NCBI RefSeq assembly: GCF_030814995.1
Contig: NZ_JAUSVX010000009.1
Location: 62,001 to 126,000 of the forward strand
Reading direction: 5' to 3'
DNA length: 64,000 bases
Source of the DNA: Labrys wisconsinensis
GTDB taxonomy: Bacteria > Pseudomonadota > Alphaproteobacteria > Rhizobiales > Labraceae
Positions 42,361-51,544 of the stretch are shown one piece after another. Each line of letters opens with the position of its first letter. Position 1 is the first letter of the stretch. The notes under the pieces are model-generated. The model made no database searches and had not been told where the DNA came from. It worked only from the letters and a program-made list of their open reading frames with translations. The translations under genes and the position numbers were made by a program.

Positions 42361-43284
42361 TCAGGCAGCCAGCCGGATGCCGGACCTGCCGTCACCCGAC
42401 AGGGCACGCACCACTTCCGCGACCTCGGCCGTCTCGTCCCTGCCGAGATCGAGCAGCGGCGGCCGCACGAAGCCGCCGTCGAAGCCGCGCAGGTTCATCG
42501 CCGCCTTGGCCGTCTGCGGCTGCCCGTGCCTGCGGGCCAGGGCGCGGAAGGGATACCAGAGGCGGTGGAGATCGCGTGCCGTGGCGGCATCGCCACGTTC
42601 GATCGCGCGATAGGCCGCCAGGATCAACTCCGGCAGGGCACAGCTGTTGGTCGAGCTGATGCCGTCGAAGCCGGCCATCATCGGTCCGAGAAAGGCGAGG
42701 TCCGAGGCGCAGAACAGCCGCAGGCGCCCGTGCAGCCGGTTGGCGATCTGGTCGATGGCCGTCGGCGTCAGATCGCCCTGCTTGAGGCCGGCGACGCCGG
42801 GGATCTCCGCCAGGCGCTCCAGCAGCGGCGGCGACAGCGTGATGCCGATGCCGGGCGCGTTGTAGACCAGGATGCCGGTCCGCGAGAGAGGCGCCATCTC
42901 GCGGAAGAACGCGACGATCTGCTCGTCCGTCACTTCGGACACGAAGGGCGGCGTCACCATCGGCAGGCCGCCGAGGTCGCCCGCCAGCCGGGTCAGGTCG
43001 CGCACGACGCGGGCGTCCGAGCCGGCGCTGCACAGCATCACCGGGACGCGGTCGGCGACGACGCCCATGACGAAGCGGAACAGGTCCGCCCGCTCCTCGC
43101 TCGACATGGCGGGGAATTCGCCATAGGTGCCGCCGATCAGGATGCCGTCGAAGCCGAGCCCGATCACCCGCTCGACGCTGCGGGCGAGACCATCGAGATC
43201 GAACGCCCCCTCCGCCGTGAACGGCGTCACGGTGATGTTGAAAATGCCGTGCAGCCGTTCACGGCATTCCGTGATGTCCTTCAT
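42361..43284 (-). CDS. DapA family (dihydrodipicolinate synthase/aldolase-like) protein
   Basis: A 307-residue TIM-barrel class I aldolase. ILIGGTYGEFPAMSSEER resembles the substrate-binding GTTGE loop, Tyr in GILVYNAPG is the proton relay and Lys in VAGLKQGD is the Schiff-base residue. Such proteins cleave or condense 2-keto acids (pyruvate, 2-ketoglutarate derivatives), and many besides DapA are catabolic. It is the last gene of the operon beginning at 49079, 25 bp after the M24-like gene. A catabolic aldolase is more likely than lysine synthesis. Confidence 0.88.
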   Translation of the reverse strand: MKDITECRERLHGIFNITVTPFTAEGAFDLDGLARSVERVIGLGFDGILIGGTYGEFPAMSSEERADLFRFVMGVVADRVPVMLCSAGSDARVVRDLTRLAGDLGGLPMVTPPFVSEVTDEQIVAFFREMAPLSRTGILVYNAPGIGITLSPPLLERLAEIPGVAGLKQGDLTPTAIDQIANRLHGRLRLFCASDLAFLGPMMAGFDGISSTNSCALPELILAAYRAIERGDAATARDLHRLWYPFRALARRHGQPQTAKAAMNLRGFDGGFVRPPLLDLGRDETAEVAEVVRALSGDGRSGIRLAA

Positions 43285-43309
43285 CGTCCCGTCCTTCCGA
43301 ATTGGGGCC

Positions 43310-44485
43310 TCAGGCGGCGATCCGCTGCAGCGGGCGCGGGATCGTTCCGAGCACCCGGCAGCCGGTCTCGGTGACCACCACGGTCTCGCTGACCCCGACC
43401 GTGAACCGGCCGTAGATCCGCAGCGCCGGCGGGATGTGGAAGGTCATGCCGGGCTGCAATTGCGTGGTGACGCCGGTGTAGAGGCTGAGGATGGCGCCCT
43501 CGCCCCAGTCGGGCGCGAAGGAGATGCCGATGGAATAGCCGGTGCGCTTCCGGAAATTGTCGGTGTAGCCGGCCCGGTCGATCACCTTCTGGCAGGCGAG
43601 ATGCGGGGCTTCGCAGGTCGCGCCGGGGCGGATCGCGTCGAGCGCGGCCTGCAGGGCCTCCTGGCAGGCCTTCTCCATCTCCACCGCTTCGGCCGGGACG
43701 GCGCCGACCCAGGCCGAGCGCATCAGCGCGGCGTGGTAGCGGTCATGGCAGGCGGCCATTTCCAGGAACACCGGCTCGTCGGCTTCGATCCGCCGCCGCC
43801 GCCAGGTGCCGTGCGGCACGCCGGTGCGCGGACCGGCGGAGACCAGCGGCTCCATGCCCATATATTCGGAACCGGCCGCGATGGCGCTCCCCATCATGGC
43901 GGCGACGAGGTCGTTCTCGCTCGCTCCCACTCGCACCGCGGCCTGGCCCGCGCGCATGCCGAGATCGACATAGCTGGCGGCCCTGGCGATCTTCTCGACC
44001 TCGGCCGGCGACTTGACGGCGCGCAGCTGCTCGATCAGCCGGGCGCCGTCGTGGATGGTGCCGAGCTTTTCGCGCAGGGTCTCGTAGACCGCCACCGGCA
44101 GGAACCAGCCGCGCTTGTCGATCGCCACGCGCCTGGCGGCGTAGCCGCGCTTCTGGATCAGGTCGACCAGGAAGCCGACCGGATCATCGCCGTCCTGGTA
44201 GATTTCGGCGTCGCTGATGAAGGTGTTGGCGATGAAGTTGAAATATTCGAGCTGGCGGATGACGAACACCGGATCGCCCTCGACCGGCAGCACCAGCGCC
44301 TGGAAGGTGTAGTAGCCGGGCGTCTGCTGGCCGGTGAGATAGAAGATGTTTTCCGGCGACGTCACGATCATGACGTCGATGCCGGCCTTCGACAACAGCT
44401 CGCGGGCTCGCCCGATGCGCCCGTCATATTCGCTCGAGGCAAAAGCGGATTCCCCGCCCTGCGTCACGCCGCCCTTGGTCTGCAT
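43310..44485 (-). CDS. M24/creatinase-fold hydrolase lacking metal ligands
   Basis: A 391-residue pita-bread-fold protein. The N-terminal creatinase domain includes MIVTSPENIFYLTGQQTPGYYTFQALV. In the C-terminal domain, positions that hold the five metal ligands of Xaa-Pro peptidases are changed: FLEMAACHDRYHAALMRSAWVG replaces the DxG...D pattern and RTGYSIGISFAP lacks the usual His. This is how creatinase and ectoine hydrolase differ from the peptidases, so a metal-free C-N bond hydrolase is likely. The start MQTKGGVTQ has GGGAG eight bases upstream and begins one base after the previous gene ends. Confidence 0.85.
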   Translation of the reverse strand: MQTKGGVTQGGESAFASSEYDGRIGRARELLSKAGIDVMIVTSPENIFYLTGQQTPGYYTFQALVLPVEGDPVFVIRQLEYFNFIANTFISDAEIYQDGDDPVGFLVDLIQKRGYAARRVAIDKRGWFLPVAVYETLREKLGTIHDGARLIEQLRAVKSPAEVEKIARAASYVDLGMRAGQAAVRVGASENDLVAAMMGSAIAAGSEYMGMEPLVSAGPRTGVPHGTWRRRRIEADEPVFLEMAACHDRYHAALMRSAWVGAVPAEAVEMEKACQEALQAALDAIRPGATCEAPHLACQKVIDRAGYTDNFRKRTGYSIGISFAPDWGEGAILSLYTGVTTQLQPGMTFHIPPALRIYGRFTVGVSETVVVTETGCRVLGTIPRPLQRIAA

Positions 44486-44486
44486 G

Positions 44487-45581
44487 TCAGAACTCCCGAA
44501 TAAGCTGAGTTTTTGCGGCGTCGAAACCGACGCCGAGGCCGGGTTGGCGGCCGGCGCGAACCTGCCCGTCGGCGTAGACGATGCCCGGGGCCGGATCATC
44601 GTCGAGGCCGTCGGCGCCATAGAGCTCGGCGAAGGCCGGCTGCGAGGCGCAGGCAACGTGAAGAGCGGCGGCGGTGGCGGCGCCGCCCTCGTTCATCTGG
44701 CCGATCATGAAGGGGACGCCGGCCTGCGCCAGGCGGCCGGCTGCGCCGATCGTCGCAGCGATGCCGCCGAGCTTCACCAGCTTGAGATGGGCCCAGACCC
44801 GGCCCTTGAGGCCGCAGATCCGCTCGACATCCCCGATCGAGGCGACGCTCTCGTCGAGCATGACCGGAATGGGGCTGGCCTGGGCCAAGGCCAGGATCGC
44901 ATCCCAGTCCCCTGCCCCGATCGGCTGCTCGATATAGGCGAGGTCATGGGGCGCCAGCGCCCGGAGGTGTTCCAGGGCGTCGTCCGCGGTCCATTGGCCG
45001 TTGGCGTCGGCGGCGATCTGGATTCCGTCGCCGAAACGCTGCCGGAGCGCCGCGATCCGGCGCAGGTCTTCCGAAAACGCGCCGGCGGCGACCCTGACCT
45101 TGAGATCGCGGAAGCCGCGATCGACATAGGCCTGCGCCTGGGCCAGGAAGGTGTCGAAGGGCGACCAGAACAGCGTCTGGTTGGAGGCATGATCGGCCGA
45201 CACGATGCCGCGGCCGCTCAGCCACGCGCATAGCGGCAGGCCGGCGCGTTTGGCGACGAGATCGTGTAGCGCGCCGTCGATCAGCGTCCGCACCGGGGCG
45301 GAGTGCGATGCGGCCCAGCGCTCCATCGTGCCCAGAAGCTCGACGGGGTCCGATGTCCAGTCGACCGCAGCGACGGCCGCCACCGCTTCCGCCGTCACCT
45401 CGTCCGGCGACAGGCGGTTGAGATAGCCGATATTGGCACGCATCTCGCCGACGCCGACGACATCGCCGGCGTCGAGACGGAGATAGAGCTCGTGCAGGTG
45501 CGGCACGCTGCCCGACGACGCCGTGTGCAGCACGACGCCGTTGGCGTAGTGAAGCTCGGCCTGATGCAGCGAGACGCGCAC
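44487..45581 (-). CDS. enolase-superfamily enzyme (muconate cycloisomerase/dipeptide-epimerase-like)
   Basis: A 364-residue mandelate racemase/muconate lactonizing enzyme-like protein. The visible barrel motifs are DLKVRV (first Lys), IAADANGQW, AYIEQP and MLDES (three metal ligands) and HLKLVKLGG (second Lys), the two-Lys arrangement of muconate cycloisomerase, dipeptide epimerase and N-succinylamino acid racemase. The reaction abstracts the proton next to a carboxylate. It neighbours an M20 deacylase, so racemisation of an N-acylated amino acid is plausible but unproven. Confidence 0.85.
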   Translation of the reverse strand: MRVSLHQAELHYANGVVLHTASSGSVPHLHELYLRLDAGDVVGVGEMRANIGYLNRLSPDEVTAEAVAAVAAVDWTSDPVELLGTMERWAASHSAPVRTLIDGALHDLVAKRAGLPLCAWLSGRGIVSADHASNQTLFWSPFDTFLAQAQAYVDRGFRDLKVRVAAGAFSEDLRRIAALRQRFGDGIQIAADANGQWTADDALEHLRALAPHDLAYIEQPIGAGDWDAILALAQASPIPVMLDESVASIGDVERICGLKGRVWAHLKLVKLGGIAATIGAAGRLAQAGVPFMIGQMNEGGAATAAALHVACASQPAFAELYGADGLDDDPAPGIVYADGQVRAGRQPGLGVGFDAAKTQLIREF

Positions 45582-45585
45582 GGTC

Positions 45586-46749
45586 CTACCGCTCCGGCCG
45601 CAACATCGACTGGGCCACGTCGCGATAGATCAGGCTCGCCGCCAGGAACTCGTCGACCGGTACGAACTCGTCCGCCTTGTGCGCCATGGCAAGTGCGCCG
45701 GGGCCGATCACCGTGCCCTGCGCCCCGAGCTCGCGGAAATGCACGAGGTCGCAGGCGCCCTGGAACCCGAACGGACCGGGATCGCCCTTGCCATGGGCGC
45801 GGCAGGCGGCAAGGCTCGCCTGCACGATCGGTTCATCGAGCGCGGTCTCGGTCGCCCCGCCGGTGGTCGCGCGATAGTCGATGATCTCGGCGCGAAGACC
45901 GAAGCGCTCATGCGCGAGCAGCAGCAGGTCGGCGATCTCGCGCTTGGCCGCAGCCTCGTCCTCGCCCGGGACCATGCGGCGGTCGAGCAGCAAGTCGCAG
46001 GCGCCGGGCAGCACGTTGTCGGCATGTCCGCCATGGATGCGCGTTACCGTCAGGCTGGCGGCGCCGACCAGGGGGTGGGTGCGGTGCCGGACGACGGTCT
46101 GGTGATGCTCCCGGATCAGGCCCAGCAGCTCGGCCGCGCGATAGATCGCATTCTCGCCGAGATCGGGCGTGCCGGAATGGGCCGGGACGCCGAGCACGCG
46201 CACGACCGGCCTGAGGCTGCCCTTGTGGGCGGTGAAGGTCGCATTGGAGGTCGGCTCGCCGATGACGGCATTGTCGATGCGCGGACGGGAGGCCGCATAG
46301 AACCGGGCGCCTTCGCTGGCGATCTCCTCGTCGGCGACGAACACGCCGAGCAGCGTGCCGGACCAGGCGGACCGGTCGGCGGCGAGCATGCGCAGCGCTT
46401 CGACCATGGCGATCAGCGGGCCCTTGCAGTCGCAGGTGCCGCGGCCGTAGAGCCGGCCATCCGCCTCGCGCAGCGCGAAGGGGTCCGACGACCAGCCCTC
46501 CCCCGCGGGCACGACGTCCATATGGGTGTTGAAGGCGAAGCTGGATCCCGGTCCGTTGGCGAGCCTGGCGACGAGGTTGACGCGGCCGGGCTTGTACTCG
46601 CTCATCGTCAGGTCGAAGCCGGCTTCGGCCAGCAGGCCGTGCAGGAAGGTCGCGGCTTCGATTTCGCGGCCCGGCGGGTTCTCGGTGTTGATGCCGACGA
46701 GGGCGGCGAGATCGCGCTTCATGCGGGCGGCGTCGGGGGATCGGGTCAT
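45586..46749 (-). CDS. M20 family metallohydrolase (ArgE/DapE-like)
   Basis: A 387-residue di-zinc amidohydrolase. Metal and catalytic motifs are THMDVVPAGEGW, GRGTCDCKGPL and ADEEIAS; the dimerisation domain has AHKGSLRPVVRVLGVPAHSG. The family removes acyl groups from amino acids. It lies 4 bp after the enolase-superfamily gene start side and 11 bp from the ATPase gene, clearly co-transcribed. A role downstream of uptake, deacylating the imported compound or its racemised form, is likely. Confidence 0.9.
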   Translation of the reverse strand: MTRSPDAARMKRDLAALVGINTENPPGREIEAATFLHGLLAEAGFDLTMSEYKPGRVNLVARLANGPGSSFAFNTHMDVVPAGEGWSSDPFALREADGRLYGRGTCDCKGPLIAMVEALRMLAADRSAWSGTLLGVFVADEEIASEGARFYAASRPRIDNAVIGEPTSNATFTAHKGSLRPVVRVLGVPAHSGTPDLGENAIYRAAELLGLIREHHQTVVRHRTHPLVGAASLTVTRIHGGHADNVLPGACDLLLDRRMVPGEDEAAAKREIADLLLLAHERFGLRAEIIDYRATTGGATETALDEPIVQASLAACRAHGKGDPGPFGFQGACDLVHFRELGAQGTVIGPGALAMAHKADEFVPVDEFLAASLIYRDVAQSMLRPER

Positions 46750-46760
46750 GGCAGGCGATC

Positions 46761-47518
<758 letters not shown>

Positions 47519-47522
<4 letters not shown>

Positions 47523-48241
47523 CGGATCGCCGGCGATGTGCCGCTGCCGAGCAGACGCTCCGTCAGGGTCATGCGCCGCCTCTGTCGCTTCTTGGGGTCA
47601 AGGGCTCGCTCCAGGAGGTTGAGCAGGCCCATGAACACCGTGGTCATCATGAGATAGTAGATGCCGGCGGCGGTCAGGGCCTCGAAATAGCGAAAATCGG
47701 CGCTCGCGGTCTGGTTGGCGACCAGCAGCAGCTCCTGCACCGCGATCGCCGAGACCAGCGCCGTCAGCTTCAGCATGCCGATCATCTGGTTGCCGATCGG
47801 CGGCAGCACGACGCGCGCCGCCTGCGGAATGACGACGAAGCGCATCACCTGCGCTCCGGTCATGCCGAGCGCCAGGCCGGCGGTGCGCTGGCCCTTCTTC
47901 ACCGCCTGCAGGCCGGAGCGCAGGATCTCCGCCATATAGGCGCCCTCGTTGAGCGAGAGCGCCAGGACGGCGCTGACGAAAGCCGACAGCCTGATGCCGA
48001 ACGAGGGCAGGACGTTGTAGACGAAGATGATCTGGAACAGCACCGGCGTGCCGCGGAACAGCCAGAGATAGGCGAGGGTCACGCCGTGCAGGGCCTTCGT
48101 CTTCGAGTCCTGCAGCAGCGCGATGACGAGGCCGACGAGGACGCCGAAAAACAGGGAGCAGACGGTCAGCAGCAGCGTCATCACAGCGCCGCGGACGAAA
48201 GTGGGCGACACGACATAGTCGAAGACGAGTTCGAGTGACAT
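47519..48241 (-). CDS. amino-acid ABC transporter permease (HisM/GlnP-like)
   Basis: A 240-residue permease of the His/Glu/Gln/Arg family with about five hydrophobic segments and the coupling loop KGQRTAGLALGMTGAQVMRFVVIPQAARV. Only one permease is encoded, so the channel would be a homodimer. Confidence 0.93.
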
Positions 48242-48272
48242 GGCGGCCCGCTTTCGTCGGATATCAGGCGTC

Positions 48273-49079
48273 TCAGTCGAACAGGGCGACGGAGGCCGGG
48301 AGCTTCCACTTGGCGATCAGGGCCTTGTAGGACCCGTCGGCCACGATCTCCTTGAGCGCGGCCGTCAGCGCATCCGCCATGGCCTTGTCGCCCTTGCGGG
48401 TCGCCATGCCGATCTGGGTGTTGGACTCGAATTCCGGCCCGACGACCGCATAGACGCCGGGGCTGTTCTGAAGCAGCTCGACGGCGCCGGGCGTGGAGTC
48501 GAAGGCCGCGTCGGCCCGGCCCTGGCGCAGGCTCAGATAGGAATCCTGCCCTGTCGGCAGCGTCAGGACGGTGACCCCGGCCGCGCCGGCGTCCTTGCAG
48601 CGCTTGTCGTCCTGCCGCGCATAGATTTCCTCGATGGCGCCGAGGGTGACGGCGACGGTCTTGCCGCACAGCGAGGCGTCGCGCCCGGTGATCCCGGCCG
48701 GGTTCGCGGCCTGCACGAGCACCTGGTTGCCGATCTTCAGATAGGGAACGAAATCGACCTGCTCCGCCCGCTTCGGGTTGATGTACATGGCCGAATTGAT
48801 GATGTCGATGCGGGCGGCCTGCAGGGCGGGAATCAGTCCCTGGAAGTCCATGTTCATCGGCTTGGCCTCGACGCCGAGCTTCTTGGACAGGGCCTCGATC
48901 ATGTCGATGTCGAAGCCGACCGGCTTGCCGTCCTTCTGGAATTCGAACGGCGCGAAGCTCGCCGCGACGCCATAGGTCAGGCTCCCCTTTTCGACCAGCG
49001 TCGCCGATGAGAGATCGGCAGCCATGGCGGCACCCGCACACGGCAAGGCAATCAAGGCGGCAAGGATTCCACGCAGCAT
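48273..49079 (-). CDS. amino-acid ABC transporter substrate-binding protein (family 3)
   Basis: A 268-residue periplasmic binding protein. A signal peptide MLRGILAALIALPCAGAAMA is followed by LTYGVAASFAPFEFQKDGKPVGFDIDMIEAL, the standard entry of family 3 binders, and later the DSTPGAVELL ligand-loop region. The gene opens the seven-gene operon and faces the GntR regulator. Family 3 binders carry amino acids, opines, ectoine and similar zwitterions; which one cannot be told here. Confidence 0.92.
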   Translation of the reverse strand: MLRGILAALIALPCAGAAMAADLSSATLVEKGSLTYGVAASFAPFEFQKDGKPVGFDIDMIEALSKKLGVEAKPMNMDFQGLIPALQAARIDIINSAMYINPKRAEQVDFVPYLKIGNQVLVQAANPAGITGRDASLCGKTVAVTLGAIEEIYARQDDKRCKDAGAAGVTVLTLPTGQDSYLSLRQGRADAAFDSTPGAVELLQNSPGVYAVVGPEFESNTQIGMATRKGDKAMADALTAALKEIVADGSYKALIAKWKLPASVALFD

Positions 49080-49120
49080 GACGATCCCCTGTTGAACGAG
49101 CTATATTGCTCTTTTTGCCA

Positions 49121-49135
49121 CATTATGTACAAACC
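49121..49135. promoter_or_regulatory. candidate GntR operator
   Basis: A TGTACA-centred site in the 200-bp region between the binding-protein gene and the divergent GntR gene. It matches the site at 41053-41067 in 11 of 15 positions, with both sharing the pattern CA-N3-TGTACAA-N-CC. Short TGTACA dyads are typical GntR-family targets. Confidence 0.5.
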
Positions 49136-49279
49136 TGCAGCGCCATGCTGTCAAGCTGCAACGGTGGGCATCGATGCACAATTTTGGGGCAGGCAAGGCC
49201 TCTGCCGCGGTTTGAAATGCGAAGGCGGCATTGTATCGATAGGGTCTGACAATACGCCCTGCACACCGAAGCGGACGAA

Positions 49280-50263
49280 ATGGCGAATTCGCCCAGCCAA
49301 AGTCGCTATCGCATCGCGAACCAGATCCTCGATCTCATCCGCGATGCCAGGTTCGAACCTGGCCATCATTTGCGCGAGCAGCAGCTCGGCGATCTCCTGA
49401 AGGTCTCGCGGACGCCGGTCCGGGCGGCTTTGACGCTGCTGGCGGAGCGCGGCATCGTCGAGACGCGGAAAAACCAGGGCTTCTTCCTGGCCAAGCCCTT
49501 CGATGCCCTGCAGCGCATCGAGATCGAAGTGCCGGCGACCGTCGACCAGGAGCTCTATCAGCGCCTCGTGCGCGATCGCCTGGCCGGCGTCATTCCCAAC
49601 TCCCTGACCCAGAGCGCCATCGCGCGCCGCTACGACGTCGACCGGGTGGCGCTGCTGCGGACGCTGTCGCGCCTGGCGGAAGACGGCCTCGTCGCCCGCA
49701 ACAAGGGCCATGGCTGGACCTTCCTGCCGACCCTCGACACCATGATCGCGCTGCGCAGCAGCTACGACTTTCGCCTGACCCTGGAACCGACCGGGCTCCT
49801 GCTGCACACGTTCAAGCCCGATGCCGCGATGCTCGAGCGCTCGCGGCTGCAGCATCTCTATCTCGTGTCGCACCCCGACATCGCTGCCGTCGACGCCATG
49901 CAGCTGTTCGACACCGACGCGACCTTCCACGAGATGCTCGCCGAATTTACCGGCAACATCTTCTTCCTCCAGGCGATCCAGCAGCAGAACCGGCTGCGGC
50001 GCCTCCTGGAATTCAGCGGGTACGGCAACCGCCGGCGCGTGCGGGACTGGTGCCAGGAGCATATCGCCATCATCGACGCCGTGGTCGCGGGCAACCTGGA
50101 GCGGGCCGCGACCATCATGCGGGACCACCTGTCCCACGCCTACAACGCGGCGCCGCCGATCACGGACGCCAAGCCGCGCCCGCAGAAGCCACCGCGCCCG
50201 GCGGTCGAGGACCCCGGAGACGCCGGGACCTCCATCCAGCGGCCGAGGCGCAAGGCCGGATGA
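49280..50263 (+). CDS. GntR-family regulator with two winged-helix domains
   Basis: A 327-residue regulator. Residues about 10-72 form a GntR winged helix (HLREQQLGDLLKVSRTPVRAALTLLAERGIV). Residues about 89-149 (ELYQRLVRDRLAGV...LTQSAIARRYDVDRVALLRTLSRLAEDGLVAR) look like a second winged helix of the same kind. The remainder is a helical FCD-like ligand domain (TLEPTGLLLHTF, TFHEMLAEFTGN) and a Pro/Arg-rich tail. It is divergent from the amino-acid-type importer operon and is its likely repressor. A double DNA-binding region is unusual for the family. Confidence 0.85.
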   Translation: MANSPSQSRYRIANQILDLIRDARFEPGHHLREQQLGDLLKVSRTPVRAALTLLAERGIVETRKNQGFFLAKPFDALQRIEIEVPATVDQELYQRLVRDRLAGVIPNSLTQSAIARRYDVDRVALLRTLSRLAEDGLVARNKGHGWTFLPTLDTMIALRSSYDFRLTLEPTGLLLHTFKPDAAMLERSRLQHLYLVSHPDIAAVDAMQLFDTDATFHEMLAEFTGNIFFLQAIQQQNRLRRLLEFSGYGNRRRVRDWCQEHIAIIDAVVAGNLERAATIMRDHLSHAYNAAPPITDAKPRPQKPPRPAVEDPGDAGTSIQRPRRKAG

Positions 50264-50290
50264 GCCGCGACGCATTGACAGGGCTTGTCG

Positions 50291-50333
50291 CCGACCCTAT
50301 TAGTTCGTCATCGGAACGAACCAATAGGGTCGG
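50291..50333. promoter_or_regulatory. 43-bp palindromic operator before the ROK gene
   Basis: CCGACCCTATT and AATAGGGTCGG are perfect 11-bp arms; inside them GTTCG and CGAAC pair again, with one mismatch between the blocks and a 9-nt centre. The palindrome ends two bases before the proposed TTG start and contains the AGGG ribosome-binding sequence, so ROK binding would block its own operon. Confidence 0.7.
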
Positions 50334-50335
50334 CC

Positions 50336-51544
50336 TTGCAAGACACCTCGTCCCTGGCTCGACAATTCTCGCGCCGCCTGGTGGCGGAGGCGCTGCTGGC
50401 GCAGGCCCCGATCTCACGCGCCGACCTCGCCCGGACGACAGGCCTGTCCAAGCAGACGATGTCGCAGGTCATCGCCGACCTCGAAGCCGGAGGCTGGGTC
50501 GGCTCCGTCGGGGTCACCCGTGGCGGCGTCGGCCGCACCGCCGTCACGTATGAGATCGCCAAGGATGCGGCCTATTCGCTCGGCGTCGATCTCGGCGGCA
50601 CCAAGGTCACGGCCGCCTTCGCCGACCTCCTCGGCACCGTCATCGCCGAGGATACCGAGCCCACCGATCCGCGCGGCGGCCACCATGTCCTCCAGCAGAT
50701 CCATGCCCTGGCCCTGCGGCTCGCGGAGCGGCAGGGCATCGACATCGCCCGGCTTCGCAGCGTCGTCGTCGGGACCCCGGGCGTCATCGACCCGGCCCGC
50801 GGCGCGATCTCGCTGGTCCCCAACATCCAGGGGCTTTCCGATTTCGACGTCAGGCATGCCCTCGGCGAGCGCTTCGGCCAGCCGGTGACCATGGAGAACG
50901 ACGTCAATCTCGCCATGCTGGGCGAAGCGTGGAAGGGCTGCGCCCGCGGCTGCGCCAATGCCGGCTTCATCGCGCTCGGCACCGGCGTCGGCCTCGGCCT
51001 GATCGTCGGCGGCAAGCTCGTGCGCGGGGCCACCGGCGCGGCCGGCGAGATCGCCTATCTGCCCATCGGCTCGGACCTCGCCTCGCCGCAGGCCCGCGCC
51101 GTCGGCACCTTCGAGCTGGAGGTCGGCGCCGCCGGCATCCTGCAGCGCTACGATGCGCTGTCGCCGACGCCGGCGGCCAGCGTGCGCGACGTCTTCGCCC
51201 GCCTCGCCGACGGCGACCCGGCTGCCGCCGGCGCGCTCGACGGGACGGCGTGGCACGTGGCGCTCGCCGTCACGGCGCTCTACGCCATCGCCGATCCCGA
51301 GGTGGTGGTGCTCGGCGGCAGCATCGGCATGCGTCCCGAGCTGATCGAGCGCGTGCGCGGCGCCGCGGCGAGCCTGTTCGCCCGCCCCGTGCGCGTCCAT
51401 GCCAGCGACCTCGGCAGCCGGGCCGGCCTGATCGGCGCGGTATCCCTGGCCGTCAACCGGCTGCACAATCAGCTCTTCGGCATCCCGGACCTGCCGGGCG
51501 ACCTGGCCTTGCCCGGAACTCCTTTCGCGAGGGCGGCGGAATGA
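50336..51544 (+). CDS. ROK family transcriptional regulator
   Basis: A 402-residue ROK protein. The N-terminal helix-turn-helix (ISRADLARTTGLSKQTMSQVIADLEAGGWV) precedes a sugar-kinase-like domain starting SLGVDLGGTKVTAAFADLLG, with VVGTPGVIDPARG and NDVNLAMLGEAWKG. I do not see the zinc-binding Cys cluster typical of ROK kinases and many repressors. The start is uncertain: TTG 50336 comes directly after the palindrome, while TTG 50285 would read through it. It begins the operon that includes an importer and a YhfX-like enzyme. Confidence 0.88.
   Translation: MQDTSSLARQFSRRLVAEALLAQAPISRADLARTTGLSKQTMSQVIADLEAGGWVGSVGVTRGGVGRTAVTYEIAKDAAYSLGVDLGGTKVTAAFADLLGTVIAEDTEPTDPRGGHHVLQQIHALALRLAERQGIDIARLRSVVVGTPGVIDPARGAISLVPNIQGLSDFDVRHALGERFGQPVTMENDVNLAMLGEAWKGCARGCANAGFIALGTGVGLGLIVGGKLVRGATGAAGEIAYLPIGSDLASPQARAVGTFELEVGAAGILQRYDALSPTPAASVRDVFARLADGDPAAAGALDGTAWHVALAVTALYAIADPEVVVLGGSIGMRPELIERVRGAAASLFARPVRVHASDLGSRAGLIGAVSLAVNRLHNQLFGIPDLPGDLALPGTPFARAAE

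Noticed and set aside
42361-43284. Annotation as dapA for lysine biosynthesis.
   Set aside because: Placement in a GntR-controlled catabolic operon with an importer argues for another aldolase of the family.
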